Assembly (NCBI RefSeq): GCF_031877795.1
Contig: NC_133943.1
Location: 7,805,001 to 7,869,000 of the forward strand
Direction: 5' to 3'
DNA from: Strix aluco
Lineage: Eukaryota; Chordata; Aves; Strigiformes; Strigidae
DNA length: 64,000 nt
Shown here: positions 11,561 through 23,900 of the stretch, piece after piece
Layout: each line of letters begins with the position of its first letter
Position numbering within the stretch: the stretch's first letter is position 1
Translations under genes and position numbers: made by a program
The notes under the pieces: generated by a model
Told to the model about the DNA's origin: nothing
Database searches by the model: none
Seen by the model: only the letters and a program-made list of their open reading frames with translations

Positions 11561-14500
11561 CACCCCACAGGGCAATGGTTATAGATTCAAGGTCTCCAAC
11601 ATTCACAAGGTTTTTTTTTACCCACTGGTAAGCTTTAAAGATAGAGTCAGCATGGGGCAGAATTAATATATTTTGAAAGGGGCTGCGAACACTTAAGCTT
11701 CAAAGCACAAGAGACTCCCAGTCAATGGGGCCTGAAGGAGAGGCTTCCCATGGAAGGCTGTGCTGGGTCAGCCCATTTGGGTCTTCCACAGTTGCTTAGA
11801 CGTCCAGCACTGTGCTGTGGGCTTGGATCCTGTCTCAAAACACTCTTCTTTCTCAGTGGTTCACTCTGGGTTCCCAGTGAGGTTGTAGAAATGCACAAGG
11901 AATGTTCCTTTATATCTTGGCATAAAGAGGACAAAATTCCTTCCTAGTGGCAAAGGCAACTATTCCTTGTAAGAAAGTCTCCAGCAAGGATCCAGAACAT
12001 CTTCAGCAGTACCATGAAGTGCAACAGGGGATGAACACATGCATCACCCAGTCCATCCCTTTGCTGTAGGATGGTAACCCTGTCATCAGGACACAAAGCT
12101 GAGATGCTCCAAAAATATTTGGCTGGACTTGTTTGTCCACGTGCCTACCTGCTGTCAAATGCAAGGAGAGCTTACTCGTCTAAGCCCAGTGAAGGGACGA
12201 GGCTGGGGTGCATCAATGTTTGTTGTAACCCAGTGGGTACCACTAACCTGTTCAGCTCCAGCAACTCAGCCACATATCTCCATCAGAAGTTTTGGGAGAC
12301 ACGGGGAAGTTTTCACTTGTGCTCAGTTTTCAATGCCATGGTCAGTCACTCAAGTCTCACACATGGCTCTGGATCCCCAGGAGAACATTTTTGTGCATGT
12401 TTCTAACTAGCATGTTGGTCCACCATGGAAACCATGTCAGAGCTTAGATGACCCATCACAATGGTGCGTGGTATCTTTAGGACACTGCCACAGCATTGGA
12501 AACAATAGCACAGATTGGGGCTTAGCTAGTGGAGGTTGCTCTGAAGTCTTGGACACTGGAGGAGATGGGTTCAGGCCCTTTCCACCAGCAAAGGTACAAG
12601 ATTAACCTCAGATATCTTTCAGAGACTTGTGTGGCCTGTTCTCTGGTGGCTTTTGTAGCTGCTGACCTCTCAAGCACAGATTCCCCAGCTGTCTTCATGT
12701 TATCTATGGGCACAAATCAATTTGTCAGCCACCAGGGCTGGCTTTGTGTCTTGTCAGCCCACTGCTGGATGAAGCCCCCATGCTTGCATCTCTACTACCC
12801 AGTTAATTAATTAATTAACAGAAATACAGGGATGTCACTTTGCCATACACAGCTGCCCACCAGCCTGCAGGAGGGCAGGGCTTTTGGGACAAAATCCACA
12901 TGCATACCCCAGCTCAAAAAATGCCAGACAGTTCCAGACAAAATTGTTTGGGCTCCATGTTGCTTCAGCTTTGTTACAAAAATGAAACCCCTCTTTCTTA
13001 CACAGAGCTGCTCTGTTCTTTTCCAGGCACTTGGTCCTGACAGTTCAAGTGTATAAGAGGGATGAATTTAGTGTGCAAGGACCTGGAAAAAGTTGTCCTA
13101 GGCATGGAGGGGTAGCTTGAGACTTATCTCTCCATCAAAATCCTGACCATTCCCACTCTGGGATTCTCCACTCAGCCCTGACCTGGAGCATCACCTCCCA
13201 TTTCCCGTCTGTCCATCCCCATCTCTCGATCTATATATCAATCCCACCCTCAGCACTGCCAGCTACCCTTCTCCAGGACCTGGAGTAGGCTCTGGGCATG
13301 TGCATGGTGGTTGTCTTACTGCAGATAAGTCTATATCACCATATAGCTTTAGAAACAAGTGAACATACCTTCCTTTGGGATGGGGGCAGAGATGTGAATC
13401 CAGCTCCACACTGGGTAGAAGTCATCCCATGAACAATCACACTATATTCAGGTAGCAAGGAACCTTTTTGCAAATGGGGTGTTATATGGAGCCACAATCT
13501 TGCAAAGTGCTAAGTTATCTGGCTGTTCCCAGAGCACTTAAACGAATCTCCCTTTTGCTGGTGCACACTTATCCCGAGGAGGCATCACTGTCTGGCTGCC
13601 AGGAGGTACAATTGGCTTGGGGATGGAGAGAGGGAGGGTGCTGGGCATCATCTCCACCGAGCTGGTACCCGAGTGAACTCACCTGCTGAACATGTGCAAG
13701 GGGAGAGCTGTATCTAGAGCAGGGAAACATGGTTATCCTCACCCCCAGAAGAGATATTAAGAAGTGTAATTAGCCAATGTTTGCACATCCCTTTCTCATT
13801 CACTAATTATATAGTACACACATACACATATGCATACACAGATATTAAGAGATGCTTTCGATGGCCCAAATTAGCTGTCAAGGTACCTTTTTGTTCCTAG
13901 GGATCAATATGGTATAATGTAACAGCCACAAAGTATGTTCATTACTCTGCAGGGCTGGTTTAACATGCTCTCTGGATCCCTTTGGCAGTAATTCCTCCTC
14001 TGTTTGAGCTGGCATCAAAATTAATGGCATGTCGTGTTCTCTAAGTCCTGACTCTTTAGATGAAAGGTACATGGTGTTGTTCGCATCAGTATTACAGTGT
14101 AATAAATCAATGCTTTCCCATTGGAAGGATTTCAGACGATTTCGCAACTTGCTCTCAGGAACTCAAAAGACAACCTGTCTGCCAGGCCATGGGCTGATAA
14201 AAGAAAAAAAAAAAAAATAAAATCCATAAAAACAGAAGAAGGAGGGAAAAACCCCCAACATTTCATTGCAGTATTGTTACCTGCTTCATGTAGGATGCTG
14301 GAGCCAGGGCAGCAACGCCAAAGTTTCATCAGGCCCCATCGCACAAGGAGGTGCCCAGCTCAAGGGAGCATATGCCCTGTGCTGAGGTTACAGACAAAGC
14401 TGGCAGAGGCTGGGAGGGGGAACACAGCTTGGCTTCACTTGACCAAATAGGAGCAGAGACAAAAGTAGAGTTTGCCTTCTGATTGCCAGATCCTAGAACT

Positions 14501-14759
14501 AACTGCTCCCAATTTTCAGAAAAGCAGCTGGAAAGGGGAAGAGGAGAGAAGACTGAGCATGCCAGGGCAGAGCACCCAGCAATCCACCGAAAGGTGCCCA
14601 CAGAGTAATTGTCCCAGCTTCTTCGGTAGCTGCTGCCCAGAGTGCAGTTCACTTAACGACATCTTTACCAAGTGAAACTTAAATTCCCCTTCTCCCAGGA
14701 GCACATGTGCGAGACAGGAAGAGGCTGAACTTGAAAGGGGAGCCGTTTTGTTGCCTCAG

Positions 14760-15070
14760 ATTAGCTCAAACTGTGTGACAAGCTTTCCTCACTTCAAAAC
14801 CAATGTTGTTAACCTTGAAATCTGCATTATTAATATTTCAACATGAGTCCCATCAGGAGCTGTCGAAAGAGCTCTCCTGGACTTGTGACAGCTCGTCCTG
14901 TTTGATTCTAATCATATATGAATGCATGAGTTAAGAAGACATCATTAAAAGTACATTAAGTTTAATTATGCTAGCAGCCGCAGACAGTGGGAGCATCAGC
15001 TTAATGCAGAATGCATAATTAGATCAGACCTTATCCATTAGATTCATATTTGTTAAAGAAAATGCTCCTC
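14760..15070. promoter_or_regulatory. Candidate conserved non-coding element (TAAT-rich)
   Basis: AT-rich, non-repetitive stretch with many homeodomain-type TAAT/ATTA cores (for example CATTATTAATATTTC, GTTTAATTATGC, GCATAATTAGATC), TTATCC and a GACAGCTCGTCC segment. There is no open frame and no repeat signature. This composition is typical of vertebrate developmental enhancers, but conservation cannot be shown from one sequence. Confidence 0.3.
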
Positions 15071-18000
15071 ATCTATAAGTGTCACTGCAAAGTGATCCAT
15101 AGGATTTAGAGGAATGGAACAGTTTTCTGGGGGTTACTGCCCTCCCACCCCCTCTCAGGTCCTCCCTGCCCATCATCCCTGTGCTGGCTGAGCCCTCGCA
15201 CATCCAGTTTAACAAAAGCACTCAAAAAAGCAGAACAAGAAAATCTTCCACCCTGGCAGACAAGCCCTGAGGATGTGCTGAGGGGGTTTAAGCCATTATG
15301 GACCCAGATCTCCTTTGCAAGGAGCTGGTGCCACCAGGGTGGTCTGTAGATGCAGGATTGCACCCAGTCCGGGTGGGTGTACGGCCTCACAACCCAGTTA
15401 GACCAGTGCAGCAGAGCTTGGGGATGGAAATGTGTGGTTCCAGCATGGCTGATGCTCTTTCACAGACTCCAGCTGCTGTTGGCTGCAGAGTGGATTGGGA
15501 CAACTTTCCAAACAAAACAAAAAAGGACAGAAATAAACCAAAATAATGAAAACAAAAGTGTTTCAGCTCCTTCCAGGGCTGGTCCAGCTCTCTCCACTAA
15601 CACCAGGAGGGCAGCAGCAGGGACCCACGGCTGTGGCAGCGGGAAAGCTGGCCTGTCCCTTTTCCCAGCAGCTTGGCATTACAAACTACCCACTGCATAG
15701 CTCTGCAAAGCCACTGCATCTGAGGGAAACCACCATCACTGGTGGGCTTGAGCTAAGCCCTGAGATCAGCAACCATGGGCTGCCATCCCCATCTTCCCCC
15801 CACAGCAGGGCTGCAGGGATAACTGGTACCAGCAACCCCTCACACCCCCAAGCAGCATCACCACAGTAGGGACAACAAATCTGCCAGTGCCTGAGCCCCC
15901 CCAGGTAATCAAGTTGCTGTGGCTTGGTGCTTCTCAGCAGGGATACAGGGGATCCTGTAGCCATGTGCTTGTCCCGTGGAGCGATTCCAGCAGCATCTCC
16001 CAGCACAGAGCTTGCGGTGGTGGCTGCTGCCTTGGCAGGGCATTTCCCAGCTGCTGGGGCCAGTCCCAGAGGTGATGCTGCTAAACCACAGTGCCCATAG
16101 GTCCACATGCTCACTGCCATCCTCCTTGCTACAGAGAGGGGTGAATTTACTATGAGCCTTTAGCTGCCACAGGTTATTCACACCCATCGCCCCGCAGGCT
16201 AACTCAGCTCAGCACTGGACATGGAGAGGTTCTGTGCAAAGCTGAGGTCCCAGTCCTGATCAAGGGTGATTTCAGCTGATGTCCCCTCCAGCCTGGAGAC
16301 AGGGTGGGCTGGAGAGGGGAAGAGGTCAAGGCCACAATGCGACATATGCCTGGCAGCTGTGAGCAAGCGCAGGAGCAGTTGTGGTTCAGGAGGGAACCCG
16401 AGAGCGCCGTACTCACTGGCACTCATCGCAGGTGGGAGACGCTTATGCTTAACAGCTCAACTGAGCCCTCTAACACCTGCCTAAGTGCTGAATATTATTG
16501 CTATTAAAATATAATGGCCTCTTGCTGTCTCTCCTTCATGGAGCTGGGTAAGGGCTATGATTGAGAAGGCACAGCACAGAGGCACAACCCAACAGGCAGG
16601 CAGACAGGCAGGATTAGAACCTTTCTGAAGGTACATTTTGCAGCCAAGGGCCAGCTCCAAATGGACCACAATTACTGGTTAAACAATAACTGAGATTTCC
16701 AGGAAGTTTTCTGAATAAATCATCTTCTGACTTAGGTTCGGGGAGGGCTCCTTGGTTTTTTGCTTTTTGTTTTTTTTGAGAGAGAGAGAGAAAATCCCTG
16801 CCAGTCAGCCCTTTTTATCCTTATGTCGTTTTCATCCTTGCCACCTCCATCCCATCTCCGCCCCGCTCATGCAGACAAGGGTGACACAGGCAGGTTAGGC
16901 TGTGCCATGGGGTCAAGGAGGGGACGGGATGGGGATCAGCAGCTTGGGGGGCTCTTTCTGCTCCCCCTTTTGCAATACTGTGGGACACCAGTGCTTTCCT
17001 GCCCACAGGGTCTCACAAAGGGGGTTGGAGGTCCCCATGACTGTTTACTTGCCACAGAGGTGGTTTCCATGTTCTCTGTTTTTCAGGGGTTTTAGCTGAC
17101 AATGGACATCAGCATCTCTAATTTCAATCTAATAAACATGGGGAAAGACCGGCTAAAGGCTGTTGTGATTTTTCTTTCCCATTTGTGTACTGAAGTGTGT
17201 TTTTTTGCCAATGGCCATGATTAGCTGGAGTCCTGGTTCAGCTGAGAAGTAGGAAGAGACATGCAAAGACTTGGGAAAACTTTCTTCCTCTAAGGAAGCA
17301 GTTGATTTACGGTGAATTGTACATACTCTTAGCTGCTGATGTACTCTTTGGCTGGGGGATATTTGAGGAGATATTTTGAAGCAATCTAACTTCATATGGC
17401 CTTTTAGAGAAAGCATTGATCTTTCTAATGGGCAGCAATTGATATGTTCAAAGTGAGCATCCTCTGCATTCATGTTTGCACACCTGTGTATCTGTATGTC
17501 ATTTAAATATAAAGCAGCAACCCCCCAAAAAATCAAAGATGAGCTCAAAGAGCAGCTCTTTGGAGAAAGAAATGTGAGGACCTTTACATCCTCACTGTAA
17601 TTCCCTTTACTGTGCTAATCCATATGGCCAGATGAAAGGGCAACCCATTCCTTTGAAAAGGAAAACAACTAAACGATTCCACTCATTGAACAATCAAAGG
17701 GAAATCTAAATTAACCCCTCTGTGGCCAGTTTGCCCCAGGTCGACCACTGGCATCCCTGACAGGAGACGGGTTATAGCTGCAACCCTGGCAGCCACAAGC
17801 CACATATTCCCTGAGACTCATAAGCAAATTTTAGGCTCTAACAACCCTCTCTGAGACCCCACCAGACATCTGGCAGAATTCAGCAAGATGTCAAATATCT
17901 CAGTCTACACTATATTTTGACAGGATCCTGACACAGCAACATGACCCCAGTGTGATCAGCTCTCAGGTTTCATTTGAAGAAGTGTTTTTGCTCTGGTGTA

Positions 18001-18149
18001 AGAGAAATCTATCCACCCCTCACAGACCATATGCCATCTTTTTAGTACATTTGCTGATTATCCAAAATGCACTAAGAGAGCCTGAACACTGCCCCAGTGA
18101 CTCCTGGATCCTCTTTCACAGTAATCAGCACAGAAAGGGCTGCAAAGTC

Positions 18150-18210
18150 CCTTTGTGGAAAGGGGAAACTGAGGCACAGAAAGATTCCCATGGGATCAGG
18201 GTTACACATG
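18150..18210 (+). repeat. MIR-like ancient SINE fragment
   Basis: Contains GGGGAAACTGAGGCACAGAA (18,162-18,181), a near-exact match to the MIR core, followed by diverged sequence. Identified by eye. Confidence 0.45.
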
Positions 18211-20569
18211 AAGCCCAGGCAGAGGGGCAGGTCACTGCCTGGTCTCCTGGCTCCCAGAGGGCTCCTCTCTTCTACAATTAGCAGGTCAGCCCACTAAGAC
18301 TCCTGAACTTTCCATGGAGCCCAGAGCTCAGTATTTTCAGAAACACAGGGGCAAGCCCATGCTGCAAACCCTCACCCTTTTTTAAAAGGATTTTGTGATG
18401 CCATGAGTTTGTGCCAGGTAAGAGAGGAAGGCCTGTGGTTTGATGCAGTAAGGCAAGAGAAACTCCACTACATCTTCCCTCTCTTTCTGTTGTGTTTTTT
18501 GAAGGGATCGAAACATTCATTCAGAAAGATATTTTCAGGTTTAAGAGAAGCAAAGCCCGGATGTGTAGCTTTGCAGTAAATGCTCTGAGTCCAGTTTTCT
18601 AGGTCCTATAATTAGCTGGGACTTCACGACAGTGGCACCGCCTCCCTCCATGGGCCACAGGGACAGCTTTCCAGGACAGGGTCTTCATCCCTGGTGTTCC
18701 CAATGTCACCTGATGCCACACAGAGGACCAGACATGTGCTAAACAGTGGGGTGTAAAGGTCTGTGTCTGGAGGTTGGTGGAGAAAGGGTTAATCCCACCC
18801 CACCCTCATTGGTTAGCTAGAAAGCTGGGCCAGACTGGGAGGAACTGGGAGACTAGTAGGAGCTGGAAGGTCTGGGAGACTTGGGCTGGGGCAGGAGGCA
18901 CGGCTAGGATTTAGGAGGAGACAAAGCAGGCAGTTTGCTGCCCTAATGCAGGGAGCCTTCTGCAATCAGTCACTGCCTGCATCCTCTCTTGGACCTATAG
19001 AGGAGATGGGGGGAAAGGCACTTGCTTGCTTTTGATACCACAAGTAGGAGGAGAAACTCTGACAATGCCTTCCTCCTTCTGGCTTCTGAGCTGTCTCCAA
19101 GCAGGTCTGTAGGGAAGAAAGCTTGTTTATCCCGGGCTGTGGGACTTGTGGTTAATCCCTCCGATAGCAAGAAGTTCTTCAACTGCTGATAGAGACAGGA
19201 GGCTGCTGTGCAGGAATAATGGGAGAGAGATTAAAAGTGGTCAAGAGAGAGCCTGAAAACTGCTGAATAATGTGCCTGGGGCTTCATACGAGACTGGTGC
19301 AAAGGAGGGGGAATGACATTAACATTAAAGGGAATCAGGGCACAGCAAGGGAGACTTTCTATACACTGAGCAGAGGTAAAACTCAGAAATGCCTGCCCTC
19401 AAGTGAGCAAATCCAACTCCTTTGCAGGACAGAAAATATCTTTTGGCAACCGTAGCGCATCAGGTAGTGCTATGTGCCAGGAAGAGCAAATATAGCCTAT
19501 CTCCAGGCCAGGGAGGAATAATCAAACTCATGCAAGCAGTCTGCAAACAAGAGAAAAAGCCCTGTGTGCTTTCCCAAAGACAGATCGTGACAGACTGCTG
19601 TAATTTGTTTTGTTCATCTGTTTTTCTCCTGAAGATGCTTGTGTTTTTAGGTGAGGGAGGTGTGGTAGGTTTAATGTAAATGAGCATCACAAAAACATTT
19701 GATTTTGTGGGGGAGCTCATTAGCTAAAATGAAGACTATAAAAGAAGAGTTGTCAAAGTGAGACATCTAAAGAGAAGATAATGAGTTGTACTGCAAATCA
19801 TAACTGCGTGGAAGGAAAGGTACATACATAGTTTCTCTGAAGGATTTATCTTGCAACCACTGTTAATTCACATGAAGAATTGAAAGACTTCAAATCTGGG
19901 GTATAGAAAGAAAGGATGAAAGGCAGTGGCTCAACATCATGATTGAGGGACTGACTGCAAGAGCAAACGAAGATCTGGGTACACTTGCTGATCGCCACAT
20001 GGGTGTTTGCCACCAATGGGACAACATGCTACAGTCATTAAAGAAAGGAAAGGAAAAAAAAAAAATCAAATTCATTCAAGGGTCACAGCAAGAGAGTTCC
20101 AGATGGGAGAAATCTTTGGTGATACGAAAAATATTATGCATAATCCTGGCCAGCCACCATCAAGAAAGCTGACCTGAAACTGGAGTAACTGGGAATTCAA
20201 TGGTGCAGAAAATCCTTTCCAGCCTCCAGCAGAGTGGTGGCCACTGTCACCTAAACAGCCTCTATCTATGAACTGCCTTCTCTGCGGTGACCCAGAGATT
20301 TGTAATCCTACTTGTGAGGTTACTGGGCCATGGACTTGCCAAGAGCAAGAGTGATTTCCCCTCCTTGGGCTAACTGGCCCCAAATTGTGTCTCCAAAAAG
20401 TTTTTCAACCTGCTTGGGAAATCTGTCCTGAAATTTAAGCAGGCAGGAAAGCAAAATGGAAAAGGGGCCAAGGACACAGCGAGCTGGTAGACAGGAGAAA
20501 ATGAGAGAGGCGAGGATGATAAAACAGACGCTGGTGCATAACGAGTACCTTGTAATGAGCTGTGATGGA

Positions 20570-20930
20570 GCTCGTCCCCAACCAGCCGGTTTACAAGGCG
20601 CAGCAAGGCTGCGAGCACAGCGCCGCGTCGAGTGAGCTGGGAGGGAGCGGAGAGCGCCGTGACACTCCGTAGGTGTTACTTTTCTGATTTAATAAGCTTC
20701 GGCTGCTCCCTGCAAACGTGCCGGCTCCCTTCAGAGGTGCCAGCTACGTAACTGGGGCATCGCTCCGGCCCCCGTTGTCAGCATCTCTCAAAGGTGAGAG
20801 AAAATTTGTACGAGCACCAGGTTTGCTGGCTTTGAGAGGCGCTGGGCTGAGAACAGCCCGCCTCGGAAATACTACCGAGCCGACACGTGGGGCTCCTCCT
20901 ACGCTTGGCAGGGAGGCAGGGAGGGAAGGC
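20570..20930 (+). promoter_or_regulatory. Orphan CpG island, candidate promoter of an unannotated transcript
   Basis: I count about 26 CpG dinucleotides in roughly 340 bp of G+C-rich sequence, close to the number expected without CpG depletion. The surrounding kilobases are CpG-poor. No coding exon lies nearby. On the + strand a consensus-like donor (CAAAG/GTGAGAG, GT at 20,794-20,795) sits inside the island, so a first non-coding exon ending at 20,793 is plausible. The transcription start and direction are unknown. It could instead be a distal enhancer island or an erosion-resistant intergenic island. Confidence 0.5.
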
Positions 20931-23900
20931 TTAAAAGCATAATTTGTACAGGAATAAAAAAGCAGCGTCTTTGTGCCAGTTGGCTTGGAGGCAGCGAGGT
21001 GCAGCAGGGAAAACATGATTTTGTTTGGTGGGTTTGTCATCTCTCTGGTAGAGACTGGCTCATAATTACTGCTTTTTACCACTTCTAGGTGGATTGCGTG
21101 TTAAAGAGTGGGTTGATTCCTACCGTGCCCTGATATGTAAATTGTGGAGCAGTAGCTTTTTAGCGAAATGTTTCTGAAGAGCTGTGGGATGATGGCAGCG
21201 AGGCCGGGGATGACCCCATGGAGTGAAGTGGTGTCTCCTTGCTGCTTAGAACCGGCTCACCCAGGGTCCAGGTGCTGCACATCCCAAATGCACCCCTCGC
21301 CACAGTCATGAAGCCCTGAGCAGACCTTTGCCACCGACAATAAAGGAGAGGAGATGCTCAAAGTGCACATTACCCTGGAATTATTTGGAGAGCTGGGTGC
21401 TCCTCCATGGCTCAGGTCAGTGTTTGGACAATATTTGAGGTTTTCCCGTTTCCACCCATTTTAGGAGAGAAAACATCCCGAGGTTTGTCAACATACCTGA
21501 CACTATTCGAATGGGGAGACGTATCCCGCTGGGTGATGGGAGGGGGTGAGCCGAGCTCATGAGGGACCTGGTGGTGCAGCAGCCGCTGTGGCTCCCTCAG
21601 CAATAAGCAACTACTGGGCAACACCAGGACCAAAAGCATTTGGGCCCTAAAAGCCATGGAAGATCTTTCTTATGATGGGATATTTCTTTCACCGGCTGAT
21701 TGCTTTGCCCTCCTCCTCTCTGCTACTTGTCATGTGTAAACATATTTTAAGGAAAAATGCCCAATGTCCCAGATGCCACCATGTGTCCATAAATGGTTGT
21801 TCTGGTAAGCACTGTAAAGGGTAGGGGATCCAGACTGCTGGTCAATATTGCACTGATCCTGTTTTAAGGTGGTGGCAAAAGCCCTCCCAAAAGAGGAGAG
21901 GAGTGAGGAGGAAGATCTGACCACTTGTTTAGAAACCAACTTTGGGTCCCATCAGTTCCAAAGTCCCAGGACACATCCTCTCACTCTAATTTACAGTTAC
22001 AGCCATGGAGAGCGTTCTCTTGCAAGATAAAAGTGAGCTAAAAGCAGCTGAGAGAGGAACTTCAGAAAGGATGACAGCAACACAAGCTTCTCCTGCTCGT
22101 GCAGTTCAGCACAACCCAGCTGCAGCACCACAGACGCTGCCTGCCACCTTGCGTGGCAAGGGCCAAATGATTGGGATAATTGCTCTTCCAGCAATAGACT
22201 GACTATGTACATTTAGGTTTCAATTAATTTGCTGGCTCTAAATGAACTGCCTCCTATTGCTTTCAGCAATCAAGTCTTGTTAATTGAAAATAGCGTTTAT
22301 CTTATCTCTAGGAGAAGGCTGGACAAAAGTAGGGCAACAAAATCCAGTGTGAAGGTAGCAGCTCCAAGTAAAAGAATGAGTAGGAAAATGAAGCCGAGGG
22401 AAGAGAGCAGCCAGGGTGGCCAAAGGAAAAAGTTCCTTTTTGGTTTTTTCTTTTTTTTTTTCTTGATGGCTTCAATGCTTTCAGGGCGTCCTAATTTGGA
22501 AGGGCTTTTCTTTTCACCCAGACTCGTGTGGTTGTGCTTGGGGGAGCACTGGCTCATGCTGCAAGAGCTCATGAACACGGGGCTTAGCCCCCCTGCTCCC
22601 TCTGACGTCTCAGTGCCGGCAGAGGCTGCTGGAGCACAGGATGAGTAGCTCACACCTGGGTAAAACAGAGCACAAGCAGTTGCGTTTAATTCATTTCCTC
22701 AGGTGACAAGTGAACCCCAAGTAGTTGTTCATCCCATCTTTGTTTTCACGGGGGTAGTCATACTCCTGGAGAAACAGTGGCTGAAATGTCAAAAGTGTCT
22801 TGAAAATCAAGTAACTCCAAAAGCCCACCTCCTGCTCCATTTCCCAAGGAGAGCCCTTTAAAAAGAAGATTGCTGGCCATGCTGTACTGTTTGAAGAACG
22901 ATCCCAGTTTCTTACCTTTCAATTAAGTTGCAAAGTCCTTAAGACACGAGGTCTAGCAGAGGTTTGGGTTTCTTTTTTTTTTTTTCCTGGTCTGATTACT
23001 TAAACCCCCTCTGTGAGTTTCCTACCAATTGAACCTAATGTTATCTCATACATACAGTCATCATCTCATTAAAGGGAAATCGGAGAAACTGGCTTTAATA
23101 AATTTTAACACCCTGTGTGAAAAATCTGGCAATTAAAGCTTCCTGCCCCCAGACCTTTGAAAGCGACACATGGAAAATCCCCTTCAGTCTTTAAGTGCAT
23201 CTCATCAAAGAATGGTGGCATGCAAGGGTAGGAGAGGAGGCAAGGGAAGGAAAAATTAGGAGCATCAAGACATAAAGAGACTGAAAGACAAAAGATGACC
23301 CTCCGTTTTTCACCCTCCTTCCAGAAACCAAGGAGAGAATGAGCATCATTAGTTCATTCTGATGACTGCAGACTGATAATCCCAGCTCCCTCTGGAGGGG
23401 AGGGTATGGGGAGGGAGGCGGGATGGAGGTGGGTCCAACCAGGCAGCACCAGGCATGCGTCATTACACAGAGACACTCAGAGAAGAGTATTTACTCTCCA
23501 AGTACAGTTCTGCAATGTTTTTTGTTGTTGTTGCTGATCTCAAAAGGCAAAATATTCTGGAGAACAGTGAGCAGGTGGATATCAATCAAGGCCATGGACC
23601 AGCCTGGCTGCTACTCTGTAGACCTTCTTGGACAGTATCCTAAAGAAAAATTTATCTTTATTAGGAGGATAAATTCATACTCCTCACCACCCACTAATAG
23701 CAGCCACTTGAGGGACAACCACTCCTGGTATTGTCTTGCTGGAGGAAGGTTCTGGGGGGTTTTATGGATGGAGAGAAACAGGTGCTGAAGCTTGGCCAGT
23801 GGGAAGGACATGTACTAACCAGGTGTTCAACTTTCCTGTAATCCGATGGGAACCTCTCAACATATCTTGGTCCTTGTAGTTCCTTCTGAAACCTTGAGCA

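Larger units (their letters stand above)
8391..20569. other. Intergenic spacer, first part
   Basis: No exon with a recognisable protein and proper splice sites was found on either strand. Distal GRIA1 3' UTR may extend to 9.6 or 11.0 kb. The stretch holds a T/C-rich tract (9,645-9,692), a MIR-like fragment (11,497-11,560), a TTAA repeat near 12,801, a homeodomain-motif-rich block (14,760-15,070) and another MIR-like fragment (18,150-18,210). Open frames here are short and show no domain signature. Confidence 0.7.
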
